DNA of 64,000 bases from Orobanche coerulescens (GCA_033398695.1 CM065814.1:107076501-107140500), one strand, 5' to 3'. Positions 21,620-33,504 are shown, counted from the stretch's first letter. Made by a program: numbers and translations. Notes: generated by a model not told the origin, from the letters alone.

Positions 21620-21935
21620 TACGGCTGTAAGACCTGGATGATTACGGTCGTAAGACTCCCGCACACGCTGGGCTGGGAGGACTCGATTACGGCCGTAAGG
21701 GTTAACATGTTACGGCCGTAAGGCTTCATTACAGCCATTAGGCATTGGCCGGTTACGGCCGTAACTCATCGGCAGATTTCGGGCAGGAGACCTGGGGACC
21801 TGGTTACGGCCGTAAGGCCGCGTCGAGTACGGCCGTAAGGCGTGCTCGTTACGTATGTAAGGCAGCGACCAATACGTACGTAAAGGCAGTTGACCGAATT
21901 ACGGCCGTAAGGCACTGCCGGTTACGGCCGTAACA
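21620..21935. repeat. Array of TACGGCCGTA palindromic boxes in D LTR
   Basis: Twelve boxes of the form TTACGGCCGTAAG about 20-50 bp apart. Seven are exact 10-bp palindromes or differ only outside the core. Two near 21849 and 21872 read TACGTATGTA and TACGTACGTA, the box type of family P. The counterpart in the 3' LTR is 36208-36535. Confidence 0.85.
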
Positions 21936-21944
21936 CTGTCGGCC

Positions 21945-21953
21945 ATATATAGG
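21945..21953 (+). promoter_or_regulatory. TATA box of element D
   Basis: ATATATAGG begins 10 bp after the last palindromic box. The same sequence occurs at 36539-36547. Confidence 0.65.
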
Positions 21954-22960
21954 CCTGGGCTTCGTCCAGACCTCATTTGCTCGCGATTTCTTCACCTGTT
22001 GGCGGCTCCAGACGGGAGTGTTTGATGGGAGGAGTTCTTGTACAGTTTCGACCAATTCCAAGGCTCTTTTTGATTATACCATCGCCGAATCCTTATTGTT
22101 CGTCGAATCAAGGTAATTTCTTTCGTAGAATCTAGTTATGCGATTTTTGGGGGTTTTCTTCGTGATTTGTTGATTTTGTCCATTATTGACGAATTATTCA
22201 TGGTAATCTAGTTGTATTGGTCACGATCTTCGGATTTTGTAACTTGTTTAACGAATTTTATCACCCGGGACTTGACTTCCGATTTTCTTGAAGAAACCCT
22301 CGGATCCTTGTTGTTTTTCGGGTTGTTTCGGATTCCGTTTAGCATTATTGATTCGTGATGATATTATTTTCGTAGTTTTCGTGGAGCTGTCGAGTTCTTG
22401 TTCGTTTTTGGAAGTTCGAGGGCTACCCGACCGTGTTCATCGTTTCATTGCTCGTGGTATCGAGGCAAGTATCTTGCCTATACATTTCGTGTTTCGTAGA
22501 TGTATTCATTGGTATTGGAACCAAAATTACAATTTGGTTGTTTTAATGAACTTTTAAAAGGATCGGTATGTTCTCGATAATTGTGTCTTTCAAAATATAA
22601 CTCGTATGCTTCGTGGATTAATGTGTTTTCGGAATATGTGCTTTAGTTTCGTATGTTGGAAGATATTGAACATATTTTAGCGAATTTAGTAGACCGTAAT
22701 TATTTGCCGAGGATTGTGTATTGAGATGTGTAATTGTACGATGAATATGTGACGTTGTGTGATATTAGTTGTTACTCCTTCGTAAGGAGGTTGGGACACT
22801 TGGTGTTGTTTGGCATTGGTATTTGCTTGTTGTTGCGTGACATTGATTGTGAGTATACGTCGACTAAAGTGGCCATTCTAGCGAAGTACCTAACATTTGT
22901 TTGCATATTCTAGTATTTGAATTATGGCTTCCCGTGGCGTTGTGGATGTTTGTGTATGTT

Positions 22961-23081
22961 CACCTAGGGATGGTCCGACAGGGCCTCTAGGGATATGTAT
23001 TGCCGTGTGTATGTGTATCGCGAACTAGGGTTAACCACCCAAGGATGTTCGATGGGGATCTGCGAGGTGCGCTGGCCGTGA
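22961..23081. repeat. Repeat with GGTCCGACAGGGCC core in D LTR
   Basis: Two divergent copies starting CACCTAGGGATGGTCCGACA and CACCCAAGGATGTTCGATGG. The counterpart in the 3' LTR is 37570-37690. In sense direction it lies about 1 kb downstream of the TATA box, so probably in the transcribed leader. Confidence 0.7.
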
Positions 23082-24014
23082 GTCTCGTACCAACGGTTAA
23101 TTTTGAAATGTTTTGTTGGAGAACTTTGATTTTTGGCGCATGGTTCATCTGATTAGAATGACAGTTCAAATGGTATTGTACTTGGCTGGAATGGCACCAG
23201 TAAATGTGTTGTGTGTTAGTCGTCCATTGGCTATGATAATTTGGTATGGGTACGTGAGTCCTGTGATTGATCTGTGTATTGTAGCTCTGTGGTGTGTCAA
23301 GTTCAACCGTATGGTTAAGTTGCAAAGTGGTGCTCTCTGATGTCGTACTGTGAGACTGTTGTCATGGTAATGTTTGACACGATGTAGTTTCCGTCGGATT
23401 ATTCTTGTGAGTATGTGATGTGGATGACTTGGGTCGTGGACCCCCGTGTTTGTGTTTGGAATGGTCATGATTGGGTCGTGGGGCCCGTATTTTGCTATCG
23501 GAATCGTATTTTGAAATAAATGATTTTTGGGATGTGTCCCTAAGTGTTTCGAAAGGCTTGAGAATTCTTTAACCCAAAATGTTTTAAAAACTCCCGAGAA
23601 GTATATTCACGATTATTGTGTTCTTGGAGTATGATATGTATGGCTTGTCTTTGTATTTTTTCTAACCCCGAAATATTCGGGGGGTGGATGTCCGTATCGC
23701 GTCCAGGTATTTGCAGGTTGTTGGGGAGCGATTCACATGATCGTTACGATAGATGATGGATGACGACGATACTAATCACATGGAGACCGGTGTTGAGTAT
23801 TTTGGCGATGTTTTGTTGTTTTGTCCTTCCGTTGTGTCTATTATTCCCGTTCTGTGGGAATGTTGATTTATGTTAACCCCTGCGTGGGTGTGAGTTGCGA
23901 GAAAGAGTAGTGTATGTTGTGGCAAAAGACCAAATCGGTCTAATGGTTCGTTAATTACCCATGTTGGTATGTTTTGTATTGTGATGTTTTCTGTATTTAG
24001 CCTGGTAGATCCTA

Positions 24015-24019
24015 ACGGA
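24015..24019. repeat. Target-site duplication of element E (ACGGA)
   Basis: ACGGA precedes E and recurs at 33435-33439. The 3' LTR of D has the site once (about 38738). Confidence 0.9.
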
Positions 24020-24371
24020 TGTAACACCCCAATTTATGACTGGGACATTACACGTCGTAGAACCCTCGTGAGGTCTACCAGGCTAACACATGACGTATAA
24101 ATCGCAATGTAAACCCGAATAATGCACTCAAAAGTAGTTAAGGCCGTGGCCTCGACCAAAACAATTTTAACGGAGTACATGAACATGAGATAAATACCAA
24201 TTCGTTGCCCACGCAGGGGACTTAAACCAAGTTTAAAAGTAGACAGTCTAATTCCAGTACTCGACAAATGCAATGATAAAACATAAAATTTCAGACTCGA
24301 GCCACATCATCAAGCCAGCCCATCCTTTGCGTGCATATCCCGTGCCTGCTCCTCAGCCCTCCCGGTACCTG

Positions 24372-24423
24372 AAATGCATAAGACGCATTTCCCCCATTTA
24401 AGGGGTTAGCATTCGAATAGCTA
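24372..24423. other. Three adjacent hairpins in E LTR
   Basis: AAATGC..GCATTT (24372-24390), CCCC..GGGG (24392-24405) and TAGCATTC/GAATAGCTA with one bulged A (24407-24423). The position relative to the following GTGCAAG matches the two hairpins of B, D and G, but the bases differ while pairing is kept. The counterpart in the 5' LTR is about 31531-31582. Confidence 0.6.
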
Positions 24424-24590
24424 GTGCAAGTACACCATTACCCAACATCATATACATACACGATTCAACGCAAACAAATCATTAGAAAAATCATTTTGAA
24501 AATCAATATTCCGGAATATCACATTTACACCAAAACAGTATATCATCAAGCTTTCCACATCACAATTATCCATACTTGGTAACTCACGAC

Positions 24591-24800
24591 CGTACCCATT
24601 AGTATCGGCCCCCAGAGGTCCCGTCGGACCGTCCCCAGGTGAGAAACCACTTCCGCGGCCGTACCCATTAGTATCGGCCCCCAGTGGTCCCGTCGAACCG
24701 TCCCCAGGTGGAAGAACATCAACGCACGCACCCAAGTCCACTTCCGTGGCCGTACCCATTAGTATCGGCCCCCGGAGGCCACATGCCATCCCGAGGTGGA
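24591..24800. repeat. Three-copy repeat with CCCGTCGGACC core in E LTR
   Basis: Three units of about 70-90 bp beginning CGTACCCATTAGTATCGGCC and holding GGTCCCGTCGGACCGTCC. The repeat makes reading frames on both strands look repetitive, but they are not genes. The counterpart is 31749-31957. Confidence 0.85.
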
Positions 24801-25444
24801 AGAGGAACAATCACATTCGTTCAATAATACCATTTACATCATTCGCATCAAAATCATACGCACATAACGGAATGTAATACATGTACTTGCCTTGGATAAT
24901 ACGACGCGAAGGAAATGACGAAGGAATAGGTTTTGGTCCGAATAATCCTCCCAAATCCACTCCTAACATAATAACGGTATACAACAAGTCTCAATAATGC
25001 GGAAAGGTAAGAATTAATCCTAATTCTACCCGTTGGGGCAATTCATCGGACACCAAGAGTGCATAAGGAAATGAAATCGGTCAACGGTGTAATAACGGGA
25101 TTTCATCCCAATCAATAACAAGAAAACCAAGGGTCACGAGTATACTATCAAAATCTAATAACAACATCGGTTTCGAATTAAAATACAAGATCGCCACCAA
25201 ACCCTCCCCAAAATCATACTAGGGTCAAAGTAGTTCTTACCTCTTGAAGATTCAAGCACTCTAATCCGAAAACCACGTGTTAGATCCGCAATCCGAGCCA
25301 CACGATCTAAAAGAGATGAAGAAATTTACACAATCAAGTGATAGATGGAGGAAATCTCCCTCTCAAGCCACTCTCTCGTACGGTTGAAGAAAGGAAGGGA
25401 AATGAGTGACTCTCGCTGAATAAAAATGCAGATATAGCGCTGAC

Positions 25445-25785
25445 CGCGTTGTGTGCCGCGGCTCACCGAATCAGGCCGCGCACAGACAGGCCAAGAATTA
25501 CGCCTGATGATCGGGCAGACCGCTCGTTGTGCCGCGCCCATTCAAGTGTGCCGCGGCCCCGACTCGGCATGTGCCGCGTTCGCCGACCGTGCAAGCACGC
25601 TGCATGAGGGTTTCGCCGGTAAGTGCCACACGGGTGTGCCGCGGCCGGACAAGTGTGCCGTGGCGATGACTCGGAAATGTGCCGCGGCGCACAATCCTTG
25701 TGCCGCGGCACACGGCATACCGCTGCCAAAGAATCCGGCAATGTGTGTGCCGCGGCGCACAATCCTTGTGTCGCGGCCCACACAC
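25445..25785. repeat. Array of GTGCCGCGGCAC-type boxes in E LTR
   Basis: About ten boxes such as GTGCCGCGGCACAC, GTGTGCCGCGGCGCAC and GTGCCGCGGCC, mixed with the related unit CGCACAATCCTTGTG. It is highly GC-rich in an AT-rich LTR. The counterpart is 32610-32945. It lies upstream of the TATA-like stretch in element sense. Confidence 0.8.
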
Positions 25786-26275
25786 CCCCTTGGGTCCCAA
25801 AATGACGCAAAATGATCCGGAAAGAGAAAAAAAGCAATAGGAATCGATATTTGGGCAACAATAACACGAAATGGAAGTACGGAACCCCAAAACGATCTGA
25901 GGTACACAACCAAAGTCGAACAAGGAATAAATTCCCTAAACTTCTAGGAAATTACAAAAACGGCCCAAACATCCGAAAATCACGATACAACGTCGGATTA
26001 ACAATCCGAAGCTCACAACATGCTCTACTCAATCATACGGACTCATGGAAGTAAGAAAATGACGAAATCGAACGAGTTTAACGAGAATCGAATACACACG
26101 AGACAAAATATAACACAAGATGAAATTACGTAAAAACATCATCGAGACCCGTCCAAGCGGAGAAACTCCAAGAACAAAATAGATTCAGAATTCCAAAACA
26201 GTGCCAAGCGAGTTGTCCGAAACGAATATACACCAAAAATAGAAATTACTAAAAATAGAAAACGCGGATATTACA

Positions 26276-26310
26276 TTATCTCCCCCTAAAAATAAGTTTC
26301 GTCCCGAAAC
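26276..26310 (-). promoter_or_regulatory. PPT and adjacent hairpin of element E
   Basis: The minus strand reads TTTTTAGGGGGAGATAA before the 3' LTR. The inverted repeat GTTTCG-TCC-CGAAAC (26296-26310) directly abuts the integrase stop codon at 26311-26313. Confidence 0.75.
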
Positions 26311-27690
26311 TTACAACACGAATAACTCGGGGTATCTCGACCTCATACTCTCCTCCGTTTCCCACGTGAATTCCTCGGATCCAGGCCTCGACCACTGCAC
26401 TTTGACCAAAGGAATGGTTTTGTGCCTGAGTTGCTTCACCCGACGCTCTAAGATCTGAATCGGCCTCTCCTCGAAGGTAATGTCGGGCCCCAACTCGATC
26501 TCTCCAAAATCAATAATATGGCTAGGGTCCGATACGTACTTGCTAAGCTGGAAAACATGAAATACGTTATGCACGTGGCTCAGGGACAGTGGCAAACCTA
26601 ACCGATATGCAAGCTCTCCAACTCTCTCTAGAATCTCAAACGGTCCAATAAATCTCGGACTAAGTTTACCCTTCCGACCGAAGCGGTAAACTCCCCGTGT
26701 CGGCGACACCTTAAGCAACACATGGTCTCCTACCTCAAACTCCAACGGCCGGTGACGTGTGTCGGCATAATACTTATGCTGACTCTGGGCCGTCAACAGT
26801 CTATCACGAATCATAGCAATCGTCTCTCTCGCCTCAACTATCATGTCGGGCTCGGTACCAATCAGCTCGGACGCATCATCCCAACACAACGGCGATCTAC
26901 ACCTTCTCCCATATAATGCCTCAAATGGTGCCATTTTAATCGAGGCGTGCCAACTATTGTTGTACGTGAACTCGATTAACGGCAAGTGCGACTCCCAATC
27001 ATCCTTCCAATCTAAGGCACATGCTCTCAACATATCCTCCAACGTCTGGATCGTCCGCTCTGACTGCCCGTCAGTCTGAGGGTGGTATGACGTACTAAGT
27101 CTCAACTCAGTCCCCAAAGCTCGATGAACAGCCTGCTAAAAATGTGATACAAATCGGCCATCACGATCTAAAACAATACTCTTAGGAGTCCCATGCAATC
27201 TCACGATCTCCGCAATAAACACTCGCGCCAGCCTCTCCGGTCCCCAAGTATCCTTAACACTCAGAAAGTGAGCTGATTTGGTTAGTCGATCAACAATAAC
27301 CCAAATCATGTTCATTCCAGTCCGAGTCTTAGGCATACCGGTAATAAAATTCATAGAAATATCCTCCCATTTCCACTCCGGGATAGGAAGTGGTCGTAGA
27401 AGCCCCGCGGGTCGCTGATGCTCGATCTTAACCTGCTGACAGGTCAGACACCTCGACACAAACTTGCTAACGTCTGTCTTCAAATTACTTCACCAGTAGT
27501 TGCTCCTCACATCCTTGTACATTTTACTCGTACCAGGATGTATGGAGTAAGGTGTAGCATGAGCTTCACTCAAGATCTTCTGTCTCAGCTCAACAACACT
27601 CGGTACACAAAGTCTGCCGTGAAACCTCAAAACTCCATCATCGTGAACCACAAATCCAGGGGCTTTCCCCCTCCTCACATCCTCCCCCAG
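26311..27690 (-). pseudogene. Element E integrase with chromodomain-like end
   Basis: One frame with stops at 27490-27492 and 27136-27138, each where a conserved Trp is expected. In order: an HHCC-type zinc end (HATPYSIHPG, then SRCLTCQQVK), the DDE core (WVIVDRLTKS, LDRDGRF, TDGQSERT with the catalytic Glu), a GPFEILERVG block, and a C-terminal segment ILERRVKQLRHKTIPLVKVQ followed by a WETEE and SRYPELF motif, the chromodomain-like end of Tekay/Del elements. In an intact element this enzyme inserts the cDNA, and the end segment can steer it to chromatin marks (known of chromoviruses). Confidence 0.9.
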
Positions 27691-29487
27691 CTAGAGTAAA
27701 GACGGATCATCATACTGTTTCGCCTTGATATCATCAGTCAAGGACGAAGTGATTTCCAACGTACATAACTGGCCTTGGACTCTCTGAACCCAAACCTCGA
27801 TATTCTGGCAAATAAAATCTCGCTGGATCCTACTCCGTGGTGTAAGTACCTCTAACATCTGCAATTCCATCGGCTTCCGGCTCAACGCATAAGCCACTAC
27901 GTTAGCCTTACCTGGATGGTAAAGTATCTCAAGGTCGTAATCTTTAATTAACTCCAACCACCTGCGCTGTCTCATATTCAACTCTTTCTGACTGAAGATA
28001 TACTTCAAACTCTTGTGATCTGTAAAAATCTTACACGACGACCCATAGAGATAATGCCTCCAGATCTTTAAGGCGAAAACGACCACGGCTAACTCTAAAT
28101 CGTGCGTGGGGTAATTCGCCTCATACAGTTTCAACTGACGGGACGCATAAGCAATCACCCTGTCTCTCTGCATCAAAACACATCCGAGCCCGAGGCCCGA
28201 AGCATCACTATATACCACGAAATCCTCATTCCCCTGAGGCAACGCTAACACGGGTGCGGTAGTTAGTCGTCTCTTCAACTCGTCAAAACTACTATGTCGG
28301 TCTGCGGTCCACTCGAATTTCTGAGTCTTCTGGAGCAACTGAGTGAGTGGTCTAGCGGTCTTAGAAAATCCCTCAACAAATCTACGGTAATAACTGGCAA
28401 GACCCAGAAAACTCCTCACTTCCTTCACGTTTTTGGGCGGTTCCCAAGCCATCACCGCCTCTATTTTCTGTGGATCCACCCGAACTCCTTCTGCTGAAAT
28501 CACATGCCCGAGGAACATCACATCCTTGAGCCAAAACTCACACTTAGAGAACTTCGCATACAACTGCTCAACTCTCAAAATGTCTAATACAATCCAGATA
28601 TGTAAGGCGTGCTCCTCCCGACTCCGTGAGTAGATCAGAATATCATCGATAAAGACGACTACGAATTTATCTAGATACTCAATAAAAACTTTGTTCATTA
28701 ACTTCATGAACATAGCTGGGGCATTGGTTAGCCCGAAAGGCATAACTACAAACTCGTAATGGCCATATCTCGTCCGAAAGGCAGCTTTCGGTATATCGAT
28801 GTCCCGAATCCTCAACTGGTAGTATCCCGATCGCAAATCAATCTTCGAAAAGACTGTCGCCCCCTGAAGCTGATCAAACAAGTCGTCGATCCGGGGCAAA
28901 GGGTATTTATTTTTGATGGTCAGCTTGTTTAATTCTCGATATTCGATGCATAAACGAAGCGATCCATCCTTCTTCTTAACAAAAAGTACGGGCGCACCCC
29001 AAGGCGATGCGCTCGGTCGAATATACCCTTTATCTAACAACTCGCCCAACTGATTCTTCAACTCTAACATCTCCGACGGTGCCATACGGTACGGTGCTCG
29101 AGATATAGGGGCTGCATTCGGCTCAAGATCGATAGGAAACTCCACCTCTTGCTGTGGTGGTAATCCCGGCAAGTCATCTGGGAATACGTCGGGATACTCA
29201 CTAACAACTGGAATTGACGACATGTCAACCCCACCATCCTCCGCCTGCAGAGCGTAACACCAATAGCCGACACAACCCTTGTTCAGAAGTTTCATCGCCT
29301 TCAGGGCGCTAATCATACTCCCCGATCTACCCGGCTTTCGACTGATGAGGGTATGCTCGGTGCCGTCCTCGGCTACTATCGAGATGGTACGAGTCCGATA
29401 GTTCATGATGGCACCGTGACGCTCTAACCAATTGTCCCCGAGGATAAAATCCTCACCCTTAAGGTCTATAACAATGAGATTCGAGGG
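27691..29487 (-). pseudogene. Element E protease end, reverse transcriptase and RNase H
   Basis: Same frame as the gag-protease upstream, beginning after the stop at 29488 and ending at TAG 27691-27693. From the ATG at 29406: linker to about residue 100; RT with [17 protein letters not shown] (~143-160), [15 protein letters not shown] (~186-200), [14 protein letters not shown] (~220-233) and the catalytic [10 protein letters not shown] (~251-260); RNase H with YSDASG (~399-404), THDLEL (~434-439) and FTDHKS (~461-466). The final RNase H aspartate (ADALSRK in relatives) is Tyr at ~506. The RT palm is otherwise well kept. Confidence 0.92.
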
Positions 29488-30920
29488 CTAATCTCGGCTC
29501 CCGATCCTCACTGGGCAATCCCTAACTTCCCGGTCCCCAACCATACGATCCCCGCTAGGCGTACCCACCACAAACGGTTCACACTCAAACAAGCAGTTAA
29601 AGCCAATACGATTCACATAATCCGATGCAATAAAGGAATGGGTAGCACCCGAATCAAAAAGCACGGAAACTAGATGAGTAAGGATCTGAGTGGTACATGA
29701 CGCCACCAGAACGTCTGCCTCCTCCGTGCGCCTCATCTGATACAATCGGGGGTGAACTGAACCTGAACTCGACGCTGTACAGCGATCCGGCTGACCCCGA
29801 CCTCTACCACGACCCGAACCCTGCGGAACATGAGTATCTAGAGTGATGTGATCCCTCTGATCAGCAGTGGTACTCGGAACTCTAGCGGCCCTGGTGGCCC
29901 TCTCACAATGAGCTGCCCGATGCCCGGTTTGTCCGCAAGTAAAGCAAGCAACTAACGGAAATGGGCAATCTTTCACAACGTGTTCGGACTGACTGCAATT
30001 AAAACAAACTCTCCCGCCCGGTGCCACATATTGGACCGAACGGTTACCCTGAGATCCACCGGCCTGATGGAACGGCCTCTTCCCAGGGGTAGGAGCAGAA
30101 CGAGACCTCGAAAACTGTCCACCTTTCCCGGTCGAGAATCCACCGGTAGTCTTCTGCTTCTTAGCTTCCGAAACCGACTCTGATTCCGGGACGGCCATCT
30201 CGATCGCTAGAGCGCGATCCTGGTATTCCTTCAAAGTGGCGCACATGAGCGGCGCCATACTCTGCCTAATATGCGGCTTCATGCGCATATTGAAGTAACG
30301 GATTTTATCAGCCTCCGTTCTCACTTGATCTCTTACGAAACCCAACTGCTGATTGTAAGAAATGATGGCCTGAGAAATAGGCACATCCTGAGGTGTAGCG
30401 GTGAAGAATTCCACAATTCTGCGCTCCTTGGTAGCGGCGGACAATACTCTGCTTCCATAGCGGCCTTGAATTCCTCCCAAGTAGCTCGACGGTCTCTGGG
30501 CACAACGGCCTCCCACCATTCGCGACTTCCTTATCCAAGAGGTACTTGGGCAATATGTACCCTCTGTCTTCGTGACAAGCTACGGCATCAAAGGTCTGGA
30601 CAACCGAAAGAGCCAATTCTCCCACCGAGGGAGTCGGAAGATCGGAGAAACGAGGAGGGTGCATCTTAGTCACCGTCTGAAGCCACTTACTAGCTTCCTC
30701 TTCGGGTGTCGGGGCGGATTCAGCGTCCACCACAGGCTATCGAGCAAGGTGGGCTACTAATCTGCTGAAATGCAGCGTGCCAGCGTCGGCATTATTACCC
30801 GATGACCTGTGAGAGGTGAGTCATGAAGGATCGAGAAAGTGAGCCCTCTTCATTATCAGCACCCCGACCACGGCCTCGGCCGCGTCCCCTAGCTGGTCTA
30901 CCACGACGACCTCTCAACAT
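29488..30920 (-). pseudogene. gag: Element E gag and aspartic protease
   Basis: Gag starts at the ATG 30918-30920 with an Arg/Gly-rich run (GRGRGRGRG). The gag core follows with at least two frameshifts between 30740 and 30430 (a KMHPPRF block lies in one frame, EFFTATPQDVPISQ in another). From 30519 one frame runs to 29488 with two CCHC knuckles (CFNCSQSEHVVKDC and CFTCGQTGHRAAHC, residues ~172-205), a GRGRGRG linker and the protease VLFDSGATHSFIASD (~287-300). The stop at 29488-29490 replaces the Trp of the conserved RDW in element F. Gag-protease and pol share one frame, as usual in this lineage. Confidence 0.88.
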
Positions 30921-31162
30921 ACTAAAGGAAGAATGAAAAGGACAAAATCAGAAAGATTCACAATTGACAAAGTTGGTATCACAATTCACAATCCCGAACA
31001 ACGCAAAAAAATGAATTACAGGAATATAAGAGTTCGAGGAGACTTACAGCCACGGGTCGCACGAAAAGACGGTAGCATGATGATATTAGGCTCAACGACT
31101 GACTCTAATGATGCCACTAACAGACCCAAAATTAACCGACAGCCTAGGTATTCAAAACCTAA

Positions 31163-31174
31163 GCTCTGATACCA
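31163..31174 (-). promoter_or_regulatory. tRNA-iMet primer-binding site of element E
   Basis: The minus strand reads TGGTATCAGAGC 4 nt from the 5' LTR, an exact match. Between it and the gag ATG (30921-31162) lies a short leader without features. Confidence 0.88.
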
Positions 31175-31178
31175 TAAA

Positions 31179-33434
31179 TGTAACACCCCAATTTACGACT
31201 GGGACATTACACGCCGTAGAACCCTCTTGAGGTCTACCAGGCTAACACATGACGTATAAATCGCAATGTAAACCCCAATAATGCACTCAAAAGTAATTAA
31301 GGGTGTGGCCTCGGCCAAAACAATTTTAACGGAGTACATGAACATGAGATAAATACCAATTCATTGCCCACGCAGGGGACTTAAACCAAGTTTAAAAGTA
31401 GACAGTCTAATTCCAGTACTCGACAAATGCAATGACAAAACATAAAATTTCAGACGTGAGCCACATCATCAAGCCAGCCCATCCTTTGCGTGCATATCCC
31501 GTGCCTGCTCCTCAGCCCTCCCGGTACCTGAAATGCATAAGACGCATTTCCCCCATTTAAGGGGTTAGCATTCGAATAGCTAGTGCAAGTACACCATTAC
31601 ACAACATCATATACATACACGATTCAACGCAAACAAATCATTAGAAAAATCATTTTGAAAATCAATATTCCGGAATATCACATTTACACCAAAACAGTAT
31701 ATCATCAAGCTTTCCACATCACAATTATCCACACTTGGTAACTCACGACCGTACCCATTAGTATCGGCCCCCAGAGGTCCCGTCGGACCGTCCCCAGGTG
31801 AGAAACCACTTCTGCGGCCGTACCCATTAGTATCGGCCCCCAGAGGTCCCGTCGAACCGTCCCCAGGTGGAAGAACATCAACGCACGCACCCAAGTCCAT
31901 TTCCGTGGCCGTACCCATTAGTATCGGCCCCCAGAGGCCACATGCCATCCCCAGGTGGAAGAGGAACAATCATATTCGTTCAATAATACCATTTACATCA
32001 TTCGCATCAAAATCATACGCACATAACGGAATGTAATACATGTACTTGCCTTGGATAATACGACGCGAAGGAAATGACAAAGGAATAGGTTTTGGTCCGA
32101 ATAATCCTCCCAAATCCACTCCGAACATAATAACGGTACACAACAAGTCTCAATAATGCGGAAAGGTAAGAATTAATCCTAATTCTACCCATTGGGGCAA
32201 TTCATCGGACACCAAGAGTGCATAAGGAAATGAAATCGGTCAACGGTGTAATAACGGGATTTCATCCCAATCAATAACAAGAAAACCAAGGGTCACGAGT
32301 ATACTATCAAAATCTAATAACAACATCGGTTTCGGATTAAAATACAAGATCGCCACCAAACCCTCCCCAAAATCATACTAGGGTCAAAGGAGTTCTTACC
32401 TCTTGAAGATTCAAGCACTCTAATCCGAAAACCACGTGTTAGATCCGCAATCCGAGCAACACGATCGAAAAGAGATGGAGAAATTTACACAATCAAGTGA
32501 TAGATGAAGGAAATATCCCTCTCAAGCCACTCTCTCGTACGGTTGAAGAAAGGAAGGGAAATGAGTGACTCTCGCTGAATAAAAATGCAGATATAGCGCT
32601 GACCGCGTTGTGTGCCGCGGCTCAGTGAATCTTGCGGCAACGGGGCAAAATTGCGCCCGATGATCGGCGGACCGCTCGTTGTGTCGCGGCCTATTCGAAG
32701 TGTGCGCGGCCCGACTCGGCATGTGCGCACCTGCCGGTGTCTTTGCGGCACGCGGTACAGTAGGTTTTGGCCGGTAAGTGCCACACGGGTGTGCCGCGGC
32801 CCGGACAAGTGTGCCGCGGCAGTGACTCGGCAATGTGCCGCGGCGCACAATCCTTGTGCCGCGGCACACGGTAGAGTCTGCTCGGCCAGCAACTGGGCAA
32901 TGTGTGTGCCGCGGCGCACAATCCTTGTGTCGCGGCCCACACCCCCCATTGGGTCCCAAAATGACGAAAAATGATCCGGAAAGAGAATAAAAGCAATAGG
33001 AATCGATATTTGGGCAACAATAACACGAAATGGAAGTACGGAACCCCAAAACGATCTGAGGTACACAACCAAAGTCGAACAAGGAATAAATTCCCTAAAC
33101 TTCTAGGAAATTACAAAAACGGCCCAAACATCCGAAAATCACGATACAACGTCGGATTAACAATCCGAAACTCACAACATGCTCTACTCAATCATACGGA
33201 CTCATGGAAGTAAGAAAATGACAAAATCGAACGAGTTTAACGAGAATCGAATACACACGAGACAAAATATAACACAAGATGAAATTACGTAAAAACATCA
33301 TCGAGACCCGTCCAAGCGGAGAAACTCCAAGAACAAAATAGATTCAGAATTCCAAAACAGTGCCAAGCGAGTTGTCTGAAACGAATATACACCAAAAATA
33401 GAAATTACTAAAAATAGAAAACGCGGATATTACA
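31179..33434 (-). mobile_element. Element E 5' LTR
   Basis: 2,256-bp partner of 24020-26275. The box array (32610-32945) has small indels relative to the other copy, for example shortened GTGCGC forms. The TATA-like stretch is near 32590. Confidence 0.9.
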
Positions 33435-33439
33435 ACGGA

Positions 33440-33487
33440 GGGGGTTTGTAGCACTGTAATATTCCCGAGTGGTTTGGGGTTGTTACA
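33440..33487 (+). mobile_element. Element D 5' LTR, last 48 bp
   Basis: Continues the LTR of D after E and its duplicated ACGGA. It contains GTAATATTCCCGAGTGGTTT and ends GTTGTTACA, matching 38743-38790. Confidence 0.88.
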
Positions 33488-33492
33488 GATTA

Positions 33493-33504
33493 TGGTATCA
33501 GAGC
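33493..33504 (+). promoter_or_regulatory. tRNA-iMet primer-binding site of element D
   Basis: TGGTATCAGAGC lies 5 nt after the LTR on the plus strand, confirming orientation. Confidence 0.88.

Larger units (their letters stand above)
21403..24019 (+). mobile_element. Element D 5' LTR, main piece
   Basis: Starts TGTAATACCC, is cut by E at 24019, and its last 48 bp follow at 33440-33487. It holds the TACGGCCGTA array, a TATA box, the GGTCCGAC repeat and the C/G hairpin at 23666-23682. The neighbouring GCAAAAC hairpin present in the 3' LTR is deleted here. Confidence 0.88.
24020..26275 (-). mobile_element. Element E 3' LTR
   Basis: 2,256 bp, equal in length to the 5' LTR. It contains the triple hairpin (24372-24423), a three-copy repeat (24591-24800), a TATA-like stretch near 25430-25437 (minus CTATATCT) and the GTGCCGCGGC array (25445-25785). 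Confidence 0.9.
24020..33434 (-). mobile_element. Element E: Tekay/Del-type chromovirus with gag-pol
   Basis: A 9,415-bp element with two 2,256-bp LTRs, a perfect 5-bp duplication, an exact iMet PBS, a PPT and gag-protease-RT-RNase H-integrase in that order on the minus strand. It is the only element here with the full gene order inside the window. The reading frame is broken by four stops and gag frameshifts, so it is dead. By eye the LTRs differ at about 12 of the first 300 positions, so it is not a very recent insertion. It shares PBS, PPT hairpin and LTR termini with B, D and G. Confidence 0.92.

Noticed and set aside
21383..22557. Frames of about 60-112 codons at the start of D
   Set aside because: They fall in D's U3 and leader with no domain; the palindrome array makes arginine-rich peptides.
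24448..24810. 120-codon frame with repeated LGADTNGYG peptide
   Set aside because: Produced by the three-copy repeat of E's LTR; present in both LTRs and without start context or domain.
25463..25923. Overlapping frames of 120-148 codons rich in Cys, Arg and His
   Set aside because: Translation of the GTGCCGCGGC array in E's LTR; all frames of both strands look alike.
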